Shown here: one piece after another, positions 26,456 to 33,842 of the stretch
Position numbering within the stretch: position 1 is the stretch's first letter
How the letters are laid out: every line of letters starts with the position of its first letter
Assembly (NCBI RefSeq): GCF_002156705.1
Contig: NZ_CP019893.1
Coordinates: forward strand, 1,426,001 to 1,490,000
Length of the DNA stretch: 64,000 bases
Direction: 5' to 3'
Source: Natrarchaeobaculum aegyptiacum
GTDB taxonomy: Archaea; Halobacteriota; Halobacteria; Halobacteriales; Natrialbaceae
Program-made: the position numbers and the translations under genes
The notes under the pieces: generated by a model
What the model saw: only the letters and a program-made list of their open reading frames with translations
Database searches by the model: none
What the model was told of the DNA's origin: nothing

Positions 26456-27215
26456 GTACACCGACCGGGAACTGATGGTGACCGCCGCCGCGAGCGAGAT
26501 CGACGACGGCGACGTCGCCTTCGTCGGGATGCGCCTGCCGCTGATCGCCTTCCAGGTCGCCGTCAGCACCCACGCCCCGAACGCGATGGCCGTCTACGAG
26601 AGCGGCGTCGTCAGGGACTCTCCCGCCGACGGCTTCATCCACACGATGTGCGACCTGCCGAACCTGAACGAGGCCGTCTCGACGACCGGCATGATCGACA
26701 TCATGTCCCGCCTCCAGCGTGGCGACGTCGACGTCGGCTTCCTCGGCGGTGCCGAAATCGACCGCTACGGCAACCTCAACACGACGTGGGTCGACGCCGG
26801 CGACCGGGAGATCCGGCTGCCCGGCAGCGGCGGCGCCTGTGACATCGCCGCCATGGCCGGCCGGACGGTGCTGCTCATGCCCCACGAACCCCGCCGGTTC
26901 GTCGAGGAAGTCAACTACGTCACCAGCCCCGGCTACGCCAGCGACGGCTCCGCCCGGGAGAACCATCCCGCACCCGGCGGCGGTCCAAGTGCCCTCGTCA
27001 CCTCGAAGGCCACGTTCGGCTTCGACGACGCCGGCGAACTCTACCTCCGGAGCCTCCACCCCGGCGAAGACGCCGACGAGGTTCTCGAGGCGTTCCCGTG
27101 GGACGTCAACACCGCCGAGGACGTCGGCGAGGGAAGCGTGACCACGACGGCCGAACCGACCGCCGAGGAACTCGAGCTGGTCCGGACCTTCGATCCGGAC
27201 GGGTTCTGGACCTGA
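26445..27215 (+). CDS. CoA-transferase family subunit B (GctB / IpdB-like)
   Basis: A 256-residue partner of the preceding subunit. It contains VYESGVVRDS, where the Glu is in the place expected for the catalytic residue of true CoA-transferases, VGFLGGAEIDRYGNLNTTW and LPGSGGACDIA. IpdB-type hydrolases share the last motif but lack the catalytic Glu, so the VYESG sequence mildly favours a transferase. The overlap with subunit A implies coupled translation and a heteromeric enzyme. Confidence 0.84.
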   Translation: MASEYTDRELMVTAAASEIDDGDVAFVGMRLPLIAFQVAVSTHAPNAMAVYESGVVRDSPADGFIHTMCDLPNLNEAVSTTGMIDIMSRLQRGDVDVGFLGGAEIDRYGNLNTTWVDAGDREIRLPGSGGACDIAAMAGRTVLLMPHEPRRFVEEVNYVTSPGYASDGSARENHPAPGGGPSALVTSKATFGFDDAGELYLRSLHPGEDADEVLEAFPWDVNTAEDVGEGSVTTTAEPTAEELELVRTFDPDGFWT

Positions 27216-27344
27216 GCTGGCACGAGCGGACGCTGTCTCGGCGTCTCACCCGGTTCGTGGGAAGCCGAACGAACGAGGTCGCTGTCGGAGACAGTAATAC
27301 GTTCTTCCCCCATGAACGTAAAATGAACGGGTGGTCGGCCGTAG

Positions 27345-27364
27345 TTACGCACGTACCACCGTAA
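27345..27364. promoter_or_regulatory. 20-base dyad TTACGCACGTACCACCGTAA (copy 2 of motif A)
   Basis: Same TTACR-N3-GTAC-N3-YGTAA plan as the sites at 5364, 29450 and 29607. It lies about 185 bases upstream of the aryl-CoA ligase start, beside a TATA-like sequence. Confidence 0.6.
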
Positions 27365-27513
27365 ATAAAAAACGGCGTATAAATTTGCAGGAATTGTGCC
27401 CGGGTGGCGACGACCAGTCGTCGGTGACTGTGGCCTCTCAGCCGGTCACGGACGGTACCGAACTGCCCGGCGTGGTACTATTCTGGAAGGAGTGGGCGAA
27501 TGAAAACCAGTAG

Positions 27514-27523
27514 CTATATAATT
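27514..27523 (+). promoter_or_regulatory. TATA box of the aryl-CoA ligase gene
   Basis: CTATATAATT lies 26-35 bases upstream of ATG 27549, supporting both the start codon and a leaderless transcript. Confidence 0.65.
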
Positions 27524-27548
27524 TGCTGCTCTGTTGGTTTACCCAGCT

Positions 27549-29204
27549 ATGCAGCCTACCATTCCGGAGGAGTACTTGCCAGACGAATCGGCCGCTCCGG
27601 ACTACGTGTACACCACGCCAGAGGTGCACTACCCGAAGCACGTCAACGTCGCCGACGAACTCGTCGACCGCCACGTTCGCGAGGGACGGGGAGACAACGT
27701 CGCGATTTACTTCGAGGACGAAGAGATCACCTACGCCGACCTTCAGGAGCGAGTAAACCGGATGGGCAACGCCCTGCGTGACCTCGGCATCGAGGCCGGC
27801 GACCGGGTCGTCGTCCGCTTCCCGAACCGACCCGAGGCCGTCGTCACCTGTCTCGCCGTCCAGAAGATCGGTGGCGTCGCCCTCCCCTCGATGAAACTCC
27901 TGCGCGCGAAGGAACTCGACTACATCATCAACAACGCCGAGGCGAAGGCCGTCGTCGTCTACGACGATCTCGTCGACGAGATCGACAAGGCACTGCCCGA
28001 CCTCGAGACCGTCGAGAACGTGATCGTCGCCGAGCGAAACGACGTCGACCACGACCACCACAGCTACGACGAGCTTGTCGAGGCGGCCGACTCCGAGCTC
28101 GAGGCCTACGAGACCGAACGCGACGACCTCGCGTTGATGCTCTACACCAGCGGGACGACCGGTCGCCCGAAGGGCGCGATCCACACCCACCGTCAGATCC
28201 TCGCGACCGCGGACACCTACGCGCGATACTGCCTCGAGCCGACCGAAGACGACGTCTTCGGAGGCAACCCGCCGCTTCCGTTCGCCTACGGCTACGGCGA
28301 CCTCGTCACGTTCCCGCTCCGGTTCGGCGCCAGCACCAGCCTCGTCGAAGACGCGAGCCCGGCAGACCTGCTCGAGGCCATCGAGAACCACGGCATCACC
28401 GTCCTCTGTTCGATCCCCACCGCGTTCAACCAGATCCTCTCCCAGCACCCCGACGGCCCCGAAGAGTACGACGTCTCCTCGCTGCGCGTCGGCATGAGCG
28501 CCGGCGAGCCCCTGACGCCGAACACGTTCGAGAACTTCGAGGAGGCCTACGGCATCGACCTCCTCGACGGCATCGGGACGACGGAGATGCTCCACATCTT
28601 CATCAGTCACCGCCACGACGACGAGGAAATCGACCCGACCGCGACTGGCTTCCCGGTCCCCGGTTACGAGGCCAAGATCATCGACCCCGACACCGGCGAG
28701 GAACTCGAGCGCGGGGAGTCCGGCCTGCTCGCCGTCCGCGGCCCCACTGGTATCGAGTACTGGGACCGCCCCGAGAAGCAAGCCGACGCCGTCGAGGACG
28801 GCTGGTCGATCCCCGGCGACATCTTCGTCATGCGCGAGGACGGCCGCCTCGAGTACAAGTCCCGGCGCGACGACCTCATCATCTCGAGTGGCTACAACAT
28901 TCCCGGACCCGAAGTCGAGGCCGTCGTCGAGGAACACGAGGCAGTCTCGGAAGTGGCCGTCGTCGGGAGTCCACACGAAGAGCGCGGTGAAATCGTGAAG
29001 GCGTTCGTCGTCCTCGAGGAGGGCCACGAGGGCTCCGACGACCTCGTCGACGAGATCCAGAACCACGTCAAGAACACCCTCGCACCGTACAAGTACCCGC
29101 GAGACGTCGAGTTCTGTCAGTCGCTTCCCCGCACGGAGACGGGCAAGATCCGCCGCACCGAACTGCGCGATCAGGAACGCGAGAAAACGGCCGAAGCACA
29201 GTAG
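27549..29204 (+). CDS. Aryl-CoA ligase of the benzoate/2-aminobenzoate-CoA ligase family
   Basis: A 551-residue AMP-forming ligase. MLYTSGTTGRPKGAIHTH is the P-loop region. The stretches NPPLPFAYGYGDLVTFPLRF and DGIGTTEMLHIFISHR are characteristic of benzoate-CoA ligase relatives rather than fatty-acid ligases. RTETGKIRRTELR near the end carries the catalytic lysine. It should form benzoyl-, aminobenzoyl- or another aryl-CoA with ATP, the entry step for CoA-dependent aromatic degradation. The start at ATG 27549 is fixed by the TATA box; a TTG five codons earlier is not needed. No phenylacetate-specific ligase (PaaK) is in the window. Confidence 0.9.
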   Translation: MQPTIPEEYLPDESAAPDYVYTTPEVHYPKHVNVADELVDRHVREGRGDNVAIYFEDEEITYADLQERVNRMGNALRDLGIEAGDRVVVRFPNRPEAVVTCLAVQKIGGVALPSMKLLRAKELDYIINNAEAKAVVVYDDLVDEIDKALPDLETVENVIVAERNDVDHDHHSYDELVEAADSELEAYETERDDLALMLYTSGTTGRPKGAIHTHRQILATADTYARYCLEPTEDDVFGGNPPLPFAYGYGDLVTFPLRFGASTSLVEDASPADLLEAIENHGITVLCSIPTAFNQILSQHPDGPEEYDVSSLRVGMSAGEPLTPNTFENFEEAYGIDLLDGIGTTEMLHIFISHRHDDEEIDPTATGFPVPGYEAKIIDPDTGEELERGESGLLAVRGPTGIEYWDRPEKQADAVEDGWSIPGDIFVMREDGRLEYKSRRDDLIISSGYNIPGPEVEAVVEEHEAVSEVAVVGSPHEERGEIVKAFVVLEEGHEGSDDLVDEIQNHVKNTLAPYKYPRDVEFCQSLPRTETGKIRRTELRDQEREKTAEAQ

Positions 29205-29323
29205 TCGGCAGGCCCGACTGCCGTCGATCGCTCCTCGAGAACTCGTCACCGTCGTTCTTTCCGATTCGACCGTGTCACGCTGTCGTCGACCCTCGGCGAA
29301 CGGTCCTGTCAACGTCACATACC

Positions 29324-29340
29324 ATTACGAATGGCGTAAT
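29324..29340. promoter_or_regulatory. Perfect dyad ATTACG-N5-CGTAAT
   Basis: Six-base arms around AATGG. The arms match the outer arms of motif A but with shorter spacing. A GTATAC follows at 29349-29354 and a CGTAAT half-site at about 29361-29366. Confidence 0.45.
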
Positions 29341-29449
29341 CGGGTAGCGTATACGTATTTCGTAATGCCCGATTCGAGTCGTCCCGACGTTGAATTTGTC
29401 ATGAACAATCTGATCCTACTGGGCAGTCTCCAGCACGGTTCGCCGGTAT

Positions 29450-29469
29450 TTACACAAGTACACTTGTAA
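29450..29469. promoter_or_regulatory. 20-base dyad TTACACAAGTACACTTGTAA (copy 3 of motif A)
   Basis: Arms TTACA/TGTAA around a central GTAC. The inner bases also partly pair (CAAGTAC with GTACACTTG), making this the most symmetric copy. Confidence 0.6.
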
Positions 29470-29606
29470 TTAGATGAGTGTCGAACGACCGACGTCCGCA
29501 CGTGATTTCACGTACCGTATACACGACCAGCACGCGCTCTTGGTAGAGATTTCGGCCGATCGACCGTCTCGCCAGCACGGCGTTTCGCCGACCGACGTGA
29601 CAACAG

Positions 29607-29626
29607 TTACAGCAGTACGACTGTAA
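29607..29626. promoter_or_regulatory. 20-base dyad TTACAGCAGTACGACTGTAA (copy 4 of motif A)
   Basis: Same plan and spacing as the other three copies; 137 bases from copy 3. It is followed directly by the AT-rich TAATT. Confidence 0.6.
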
Positions 29627-29770
29627 TAATTCGATCGGCGAACCTCCGACGGCAGTCGAATGAAACGGCTCCGCTAGAAGCGGTGGGCATCGGGTGACGT
29701 GCCAGCGCGTCGAACGGTCGTCGAGATCGAATAGTCGGTTCCACGACGCGACCGGGAGTATGCAACTGTT

Positions 29771-29789
29771 GTATACATCATTCGTATAC
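29771..29789. promoter_or_regulatory. GTATAC-N7-GTATAC element (copy 2 of motif B)
   Basis: GTATAC, seven bases (ATCATTC), GTATAC. The spacing is identical to the site at 5398-5416, and the TTC before the second half is shared too. Confidence 0.5.
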
Positions 29790-30080
29790 ACTCGACGGGT
29801 GCCACTCCGGGAGATCGGCGAGCACCACCGCCGGCAGCCGACCCGTCACGTGGCAATCGACCGGCCTCGAGGACAGCCGAACGGCGACCGAAGCGGGCCC
29901 GGAGGCAATGGTCCTCGCGCGCGTGAGCGGAATCGAGAACTGGTGGCCACAGCTCGAGCATACGGGGCCAGTAGAGCGGAGAGTCACCACGAAACGGGGC
30001 CGGTCCGGCGGGCCACGAGCGCCAGCGACGGCTCCGGTGAGGACGAACGCAGGGAAGACGGAGAATGCGTCGACAGAAGC

Positions 30081-30362
30081 TCAGGGGCTCTCGTCGGTGC
30101 GAAGGCGAAGGTCCGACCGCGGTTTCGCGATACAGGTGAGGACGTAGCCTTCTTCCTGCTCTGAATCCGAGAGGAACATCCCCTCGGACTGATCGACCTC
30201 ACCCTCGAGCAACATCGCGCTGCAGACGCCACAGACGCCCATGCGACACTGGTAGGAAGGGCGCAAGCCAGCTTCCTCGGCTGCCTCGAGGATCGGCTTG
30301 TCCTCCGGGACCTCGATCGTCCGGTTCTCGTCGACGAATTCGACGGTGTACGTTTCGACCAT
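30081..30362 (-). CDS. Plant-type [2Fe-2S] ferredoxin
   Basis: A 93-residue stand-alone ferredoxin. The cluster ligands are visible as YQCRMGVCGVC (C-x4-C-x2-C) followed by YVLTCIAKP with the fourth cysteine, and the fold begins with YTVEFVDENRTIEV. In bacteria the last domain of PaaE, the reductase of the phenylacetyl-CoA epoxidase, is such a ferredoxin fused to an FNR domain. Here no FNR domain is present and the gene lies beside, but divergent from, the paa genes, so it is a good candidate electron donor to the epoxidase. It follows the GNAT gene after three bases and is probably co-transcribed with it. Confidence 0.92.
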   Translation of the reverse strand: MVETYTVEFVDENRTIEVPEDKPILEAAEEAGLRPSYQCRMGVCGVCSAMLLEGEVDQSEGMFLSDSEQEEGYVLTCIAKPRSDLRLRTDESP

Positions 30363-30365
30363 CGC

Positions 30366-30863
30366 TCACCGCTCCGATTCCATCGAGCGTTCGTAGACGT
30401 GTTCGACCGCGTCGAATCCGTTCGCCTCGTAGAACGTCGCGGAGTCGTCGTCGCCGTCGATCACGTCGACGCGGTAGAAGTCCACGTCCTTGCCGGCGTC
30501 CTCGAACCAGTCGTGGACTGCCTCGAGGAGCGCGCTGCCGATACCTTCGCCGCGGTGGTCGTCGTCGACGAAGTGACCGTTGATGTAGCCGTGATTCTGC
30601 AGGCGGAAGATCGGGTGATTGCCCATGATCCGGGCCTCGAGGACGCCGACGAGGTCGCCCGACGCTTCCTCTTCGGCGACGAAGACCGCGCCGTACTTCG
30701 CGTCGAGCAACTGGCTCTCGAAGTACTGGAGCCAGCGTTCGTCCGCGCTCTCTTTGTGGTGATAGCGGTCGTCGTACTCCGAGAGGTGGTCGGTGAAGCC
30801 GTGCCAGAGTTCGAGCAACTCGTCACCGTCTTCTCTCCGGGCCTTCCGTATCTCGTACGTCAT
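30366..30863 (-). CDS. GNAT-family N-acetyltransferase
   Basis: A 165-residue protein. The acetyl-CoA loop is DDDHRGEGIGSALLEAV (R/Q-x-x-G-x-G/A pattern), and ATFYEANGFDAVEHVYERSM is the usual last strand and helix. The acceptor is unknown. It is first in a two-gene leftward unit with the ferredoxin and shares its 209-base upstream region with paaA. Confidence 0.88.
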   Translation of the reverse strand: MTYEIRKARREDGDELLELWHGFTDHLSEYDDRYHHKESADERWLQYFESQLLDAKYGAVFVAEEEASGDLVGVLEARIMGNHPIFRLQNHGYINGHFVDDDHRGEGIGSALLEAVHDWFEDAGKDVDFYRVDVIDGDDDSATFYEANGFDAVEHVYERSMESER

Positions 30864-31001
30864 GGTCTACCCTCTGACGTGGACCACCAAAAAAGGCACC
30901 GATAGCTCGAACCACGTTCACGACAGCCTGCTGGCAGGAAAACGACCCGTCGAATGGCGGGAATCGTGACAGGTCCTGCGAGCGATCGAAATCTGGCCAG
31001 A

Positions 31002-31020
31002 CGGTACGCTCAGCGTATAC
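31002..31020. promoter_or_regulatory. Degenerate motif B (CGGTAC-N7-GTATAC) upstream of paaA
   Basis: One perfect GTATAC and one degenerate half with the same N7 spacing as at 5398 and 29771. It ends eight bases before the paaA TATA box, a position expected for an activator or for a factor that blocks TFB/TBP. Confidence 0.4.
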
Positions 31021-31027
31021 AGAAAAC

Positions 31028-31035
31028 AATTATAA
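31028..31035 (+). promoter_or_regulatory. TATA box of the paa operon
   Basis: AATTATAA, 38-45 bases upstream of ATG 31073. It rules out the in-frame GTG at 31043 as the start and predicts a leader of roughly 10-15 bases. Confidence 0.6.
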
Positions 31036-31072
31036 CCCTGGCGTGATAACGATCAGTCGAAGGCCTGAACCT

Positions 31073-31993
31073 ATGCCCAGTGAGAAGCAATTCAAAGAAG
31101 AGTTACAGAACGGGCGGATGATCGAATCGGTAGACGAGATGACCGACGGCTACAAACAGGCGCTCAAGCAGATTCTGACCGTCTCGGCAGACACCGAACT
31201 GATGAGCGCACCGGCGTACTACGAGCAGTCGCTCAACGCGCCGTCGCTCGACGCCCGCGCATCGTGTGTTAGCGTCATCCAGGACGAGCTCGGCCACGGC
31301 CACATCGCCTATCGCCTGCTCGAGGACCTGGGAGAGGACCGACACGAGCTCATCTACGAGCGCGAACCCCACGAGTTCCGCAACACGTACGGGTTCGACC
31401 AGCACATCGACACCTTCGCGGAACTCGTCACCGCGCACGGGCTGTTCGACCGCGCGGGCATCACGCTGCTCGCGGACGTCCACGAGAACACCTCCTACGC
31501 GCCGTGGAAGCGCGCGCTCACGAAAGTCAGCAAGGAAGAGCAGTTCCACCTCCGCCACGGCGAGACCTGGATGCGCCGACTCGCCAACAACAACGAGAAG
31601 ACCCGCGAGAAGGTCCAGGACGCCGTCGACTGGATGTTCCCGATGGCCGTCGAGTGGTTCGGTCTGCCCGACGACAAGAAGAAACACGACGACCAGCTCG
31701 AGTACCGCCTGAAGGGACTGAGCAACGACGAACTCCGTCAGGACTGGCTGCACCGCGCCATGCCGTTCCTGACCGAACTCGACCTCGACGTCCCGGCGCA
31801 CTACGACGAGGAGCAAGAAGAGTACGTCCTCGAGTACGACATGCCAGTCGCCTTCGACGAGGACAACAAGGAGTGGCTGTTCGACGAACCGATCTCGTGG
31901 TCGGACGTCATGGACCGCTGGCGGAATCGGGGCCCGGCGAACGAACACTACGTCGACCTGCTCCAGTCGGGCACCGTCGAGGTCCAGATCTAG
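31073..31993 (+). CDS. paaA: 1,2-phenylacetyl-CoA epoxidase catalytic subunit A
   Basis: A 306-residue ferritin-like diiron protein of almost the same length as bacterial PaaA. The iron ligands lie in two E-x2-H motifs, QDELGHGHIAYR (about residue 75) and KEEQFHLRHGETW (about 155), with further Glu residues on the other helices. PaaA with PaaC and PaaB inserts one oxygen atom from O2 into the ring of phenylacetyl-CoA, using electrons from a reductase. It heads a five-gene operon with tight spacing. A related aryl-CoA substrate cannot be excluded, since the nearby ligase is of the benzoate type. Confidence 0.95.
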   Translation: MPSEKQFKEELQNGRMIESVDEMTDGYKQALKQILTVSADTELMSAPAYYEQSLNAPSLDARASCVSVIQDELGHGHIAYRLLEDLGEDRHELIYEREPHEFRNTYGFDQHIDTFAELVTAHGLFDRAGITLLADVHENTSYAPWKRALTKVSKEEQFHLRHGETWMRRLANNNEKTREKVQDAVDWMFPMAVEWFGLPDDKKKHDDQLEYRLKGLSNDELRQDWLHRAMPFLTELDLDVPAHYDEEQEEYVLEYDMPVAFDEDNKEWLFDEPISWSDVMDRWRNRGPANEHYVDLLQSGTVEVQI

Positions 31994-31996
31994 ATC

Positions 31997-32425
31997 ATGT
32001 CCAGCACACAGCGAAACGCCAGCGAACGACGACAGTTCGGCGAGCCAGACCCAGACGCAGACGTCGGTGGCTCCGAGGTCGGCGAGTTCGTCCGCTCGCG
32101 CCGAGACGACTCGACCCCGTTCGAACGTGAACTGTGGGACGTCCTAGATGGAATCCCCGACCCCCACATCCCGGTCAGCCTCGTCGAGATGGCGATGATC
32201 TACGACGTTCGCAACGACGACGGGCACGTGACCGTCGAGATGAGCTTCCCGTGTATGGGCTGTCCGGCCTACGACATGATTCACAACGACATCCGGAGCT
32301 GTCTGACCGTACTCGACGGCGTCGACGACGTCGAGGTCGACGTGGTCTGGGACCCCGTCTGGAGCAAGGACATGCTCACCGACGACGTCCGAGAGAAGCT
32401 CCGCAACTCCGGAATCAGCATCTGA
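31997..32425 (+). CDS. paaD: PaaD N-terminal domain as a free protein (MIP18/DUF59 family)
   Basis: A 142-residue protein starting three bases after paaA. After an acidic ~40-residue tail comes the MIP18-like domain: LWDVLDGIPDPHIPVSLVEMAMIYDV, then VEMSFPCMGCPAYDMIHNDI with the conserved cysteines, and DVVWDPVWSKDMLTDD. Bacterial PaaD has this domain followed by a zinc-binding C-terminal domain, but here the protein ends after the first domain. The missing domain appears as its own gene at 33426-33602. The family is thought to help mature the metal centre of PaaA. Confidence 0.92.
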   Translation: MSSTQRNASERRQFGEPDPDADVGGSEVGEFVRSRRDDSTPFERELWDVLDGIPDPHIPVSLVEMAMIYDVRNDDGHVTVEMSFPCMGCPAYDMIHNDIRSCLTVLDGVDDVEVDVVWDPVWSKDMLTDDVREKLRNSGISI

Positions 32426-32450
32426 ACACGACCGTAGCACCTGAAAACCC

Positions 32451-32657
32451 ATGCAAAAGTACGACGTATTCGCACGACTGCACCCCGGTGACGACACGAT
32501 TCACATCGGCAACGTCACCGCACAGAACGAGAGACTCGCAAAGATGTACGCATACGAAACCTTCGACGAAGAGGACTGGGACTACATGGCGGTCGTCGCC
32601 CAGGACGACCTCCACGAGGTTACCGGAAAGATGCCCACCGCGGGGGTGAGCCGATGA
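32451..32657 (+). CDS. paaB: Phenylacetyl-CoA epoxidase subunit B
   Basis: A 68-residue protein that begins YDVFARLHPGDDTIHIGNVTA and continues with AQNERLAKMYAYETFDE, the PaaB fold, though shorter than the ~95-residue bacterial form. PaaB bridges PaaAC units in the enzyme. The stop overlaps the paaC start by four bases (ATGA), so translation is coupled. Confidence 0.93.
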   Translation: MQKYDVFARLHPGDDTIHIGNVTAQNERLAKMYAYETFDEEDWDYMAVVAQDDLHEVTGKMPTAGVSR

Positions 32658-33421
32658 GCGACTGGTCCGCCGAAGCGATCGACTACGTGCAGGCCGTCAC
32701 CGACACCAAGCTCGTCCTCAGCCAGCGCTACAGCCAGTGGAGCCTCGCCGGCGACACGCTCGAGGACACCATCGGTGGCTCGAGCGCCGCACAGGACGAG
32801 ATCGGTCACATCCGCCAGCTCGCGAACGAACTCGAAGACCAGGGTCGCGACATGGAGTGGATCCGTGGCGCACGCGACCCCGAGGAGTTCGCCAACGCCG
32901 CCTGCCTCGACGCGATCGACGGCGACTGGGCGGCCTTCATGGCGACGGTCGGGCCGGCCGACCGCGCCGCGTGGTACCTGCTCGACGCCATCGATCAGGA
33001 GGACCTCGAGGGGCTGCTCACCAAGATCGGCGAAGACGAGTACTTCCACCTCGAGTACCACGACGCCCGCCTCGAGACGCTGGCCGAGGAGAAACCAGAG
33101 GAGATCCAGGCAGCGCTCGAGGAGACGCTGCCCCAGGCCCTCGCGTTCATCGGTCCCCAGAGCTACGACGAGGAGACCGATCCGGTCTACCAGGCCGGCT
33201 TCACGAACCGACCGGTCGCCGAGATCCGCGAGGCGTTCGCCGCTCACTACCGCGACCTGTTCGCCGACACCCCGGTCTCGCTCGAGAACGTCGACTGGGA
33301 CGTCGCCGCCGACGACGACGAGTGGGACGCGACCCGCCGCCGCGTCGACGACGGCGCGATCGCCGAAGAGGACGTCAGCCAGATCAGCGGCGAGCGCAAC
33401 GAGCTGTACGCGATGAACTGA
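32654..33421 (+). CDS. paaC: Phenylacetyl-CoA epoxidase structural subunit C
   Basis: A 255-residue ferritin-like homologue of PaaA. It keeps AQDEIGHIRQL and GEDEYFHLEYHDARL at the places of the diiron helices but has a more negative surface and an extended C-terminus. In the bacterial enzyme PaaC is the non-catalytic partner that stabilises PaaA. The order here (A, D-N, B, C, D-zinc) differs from the bacterial paaABCDE order. Confidence 0.94.
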   Translation: MSDWSAEAIDYVQAVTDTKLVLSQRYSQWSLAGDTLEDTIGGSSAAQDEIGHIRQLANELEDQGRDMEWIRGARDPEEFANAACLDAIDGDWAAFMATVGPADRAAWYLLDAIDQEDLEGLLTKIGEDEYFHLEYHDARLETLAEEKPEEIQAALEETLPQALAFIGPQSYDEETDPVYQAGFTNRPVAEIREAFAAHYRDLFADTPVSLENVDWDVAADDDEWDATRRRVDDGAIAEEDVSQISGERNELYAMN

Positions 33422-33425
33422 TACC

Positions 33426-33602
33426 ATGTCAGCAAACGCAACCGAACCGACCGCCGTCTGCCCCTTCTGTGAGTCGACGGAGACGGAACGGTACTCCCAG
33501 TTCGGCGGGGAAATCTCGAAGCGCCAGTACTACTGCAACGGCTGCCACACCGTCTTCGAGCGCATCAAGTACGACGGTGCGACGCCCGACACCGGTCGGT
33601 AA
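33426..33602 (+). CDS. PaaD C-terminal zinc-binding domain as a separate 58-residue protein
   Basis: A small gene starting four bases after the paaC stop. The protein has CPFCESTETERYSQFGGE, a KRQYYCNGCHTVFERIK stretch and a short polar tail, giving two C-x2-C pairs. The spacing and the SQFG and CK/RxxYxC context match the zinc-binding C-terminal part of bacterial PaaD. It is missing from the paaD product encoded at 31997-32425. The two halves probably act together on PaaA maturation. It is short enough to be missed by gene callers. Confidence 0.85.
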   Translation: MSANATEPTAVCPFCESTETERYSQFGGEISKRQYYCNGCHTVFERIKYDGATPDTGR

Positions 33603-33812
33603 TCGACCTCGTCGTTCACGACGACGGTCGCCCACCGATCGTCACACCACGAACTCCCCATCGTCGACTCGAGCCGGCCGACCGCCCCGAAGCCGGTGGC
33701 CACCGCGGGGAGGTCGGCACCGTAACTCACCCCACCTCATCTCATCGCGCCGCCACGAACCCGTCAGCGGCCGCTCGAGCGGTTCACGGCGGCGTGACGA
33801 TTGGGAAACCTT

Positions 33813-33819
33813 CTTATAG
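33813..33819 (+). promoter_or_regulatory. TATA box of the 33843 enoyl-CoA hydratase gene
   Basis: CTTATAG lies 24-30 bases upstream of ATG 33843, so the transcript should be leaderless and separate from the paa operon. Confidence 0.6.
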
Positions 33820-33842
33820 CCCTGTGTCAATCTCTACCCTGT

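Larger units (their letters stand above)
27216..27548. promoter_or_regulatory. 333-base regulatory region upstream of the aryl-CoA ligase
   Basis: No gene is present. The region holds a motif A dyad (27345-27364), a TATA-like GTATAAAT at about 27378-27385 fourteen bases downstream of it, and a second TATA box (27514-27523) at leaderless distance from the ligase ATG. This suggests two promoters, the distal one next to the dyad. Confidence 0.5.
29205..30080. other. 876-base dyad-rich intergenic region between convergent genes, no supported gene
   Basis: The flanking genes point toward each other, so no known gene needs a promoter here. Even so, the stretch holds a perfect ATTACG-N5-CGTAAT dyad (29324-29340), two motif A sites (29450, 29607), an ACGTGA-TT-TCACGT dyad (29500-29513) and a motif B site (29771). 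Open frames on both strands are short, Arg- or Cys-rich and unlike proteins. It may encode a small RNA or a lost regulator, or serve as a regulatory or topological site. Confidence 0.5.

Noticed and set aside
27438-29318. 626-codon open frame on the minus strand
   Set aside because: Antisense shadow of the aryl-CoA ligase gene with no recognisable motif.
29450-29791. 113-codon minus-strand frame in the dyad-rich gap, Cys-containing
   Set aside because: It begins inside motif B and ends inside motif A, has no homology I recognise and no start signal.
31043-31072. Upstream GTG start for paaA
   Set aside because: It lies about 8 bases after the TATA box, inside the predicted promoter; ATG 31073 gives the usual PaaA N-terminus.
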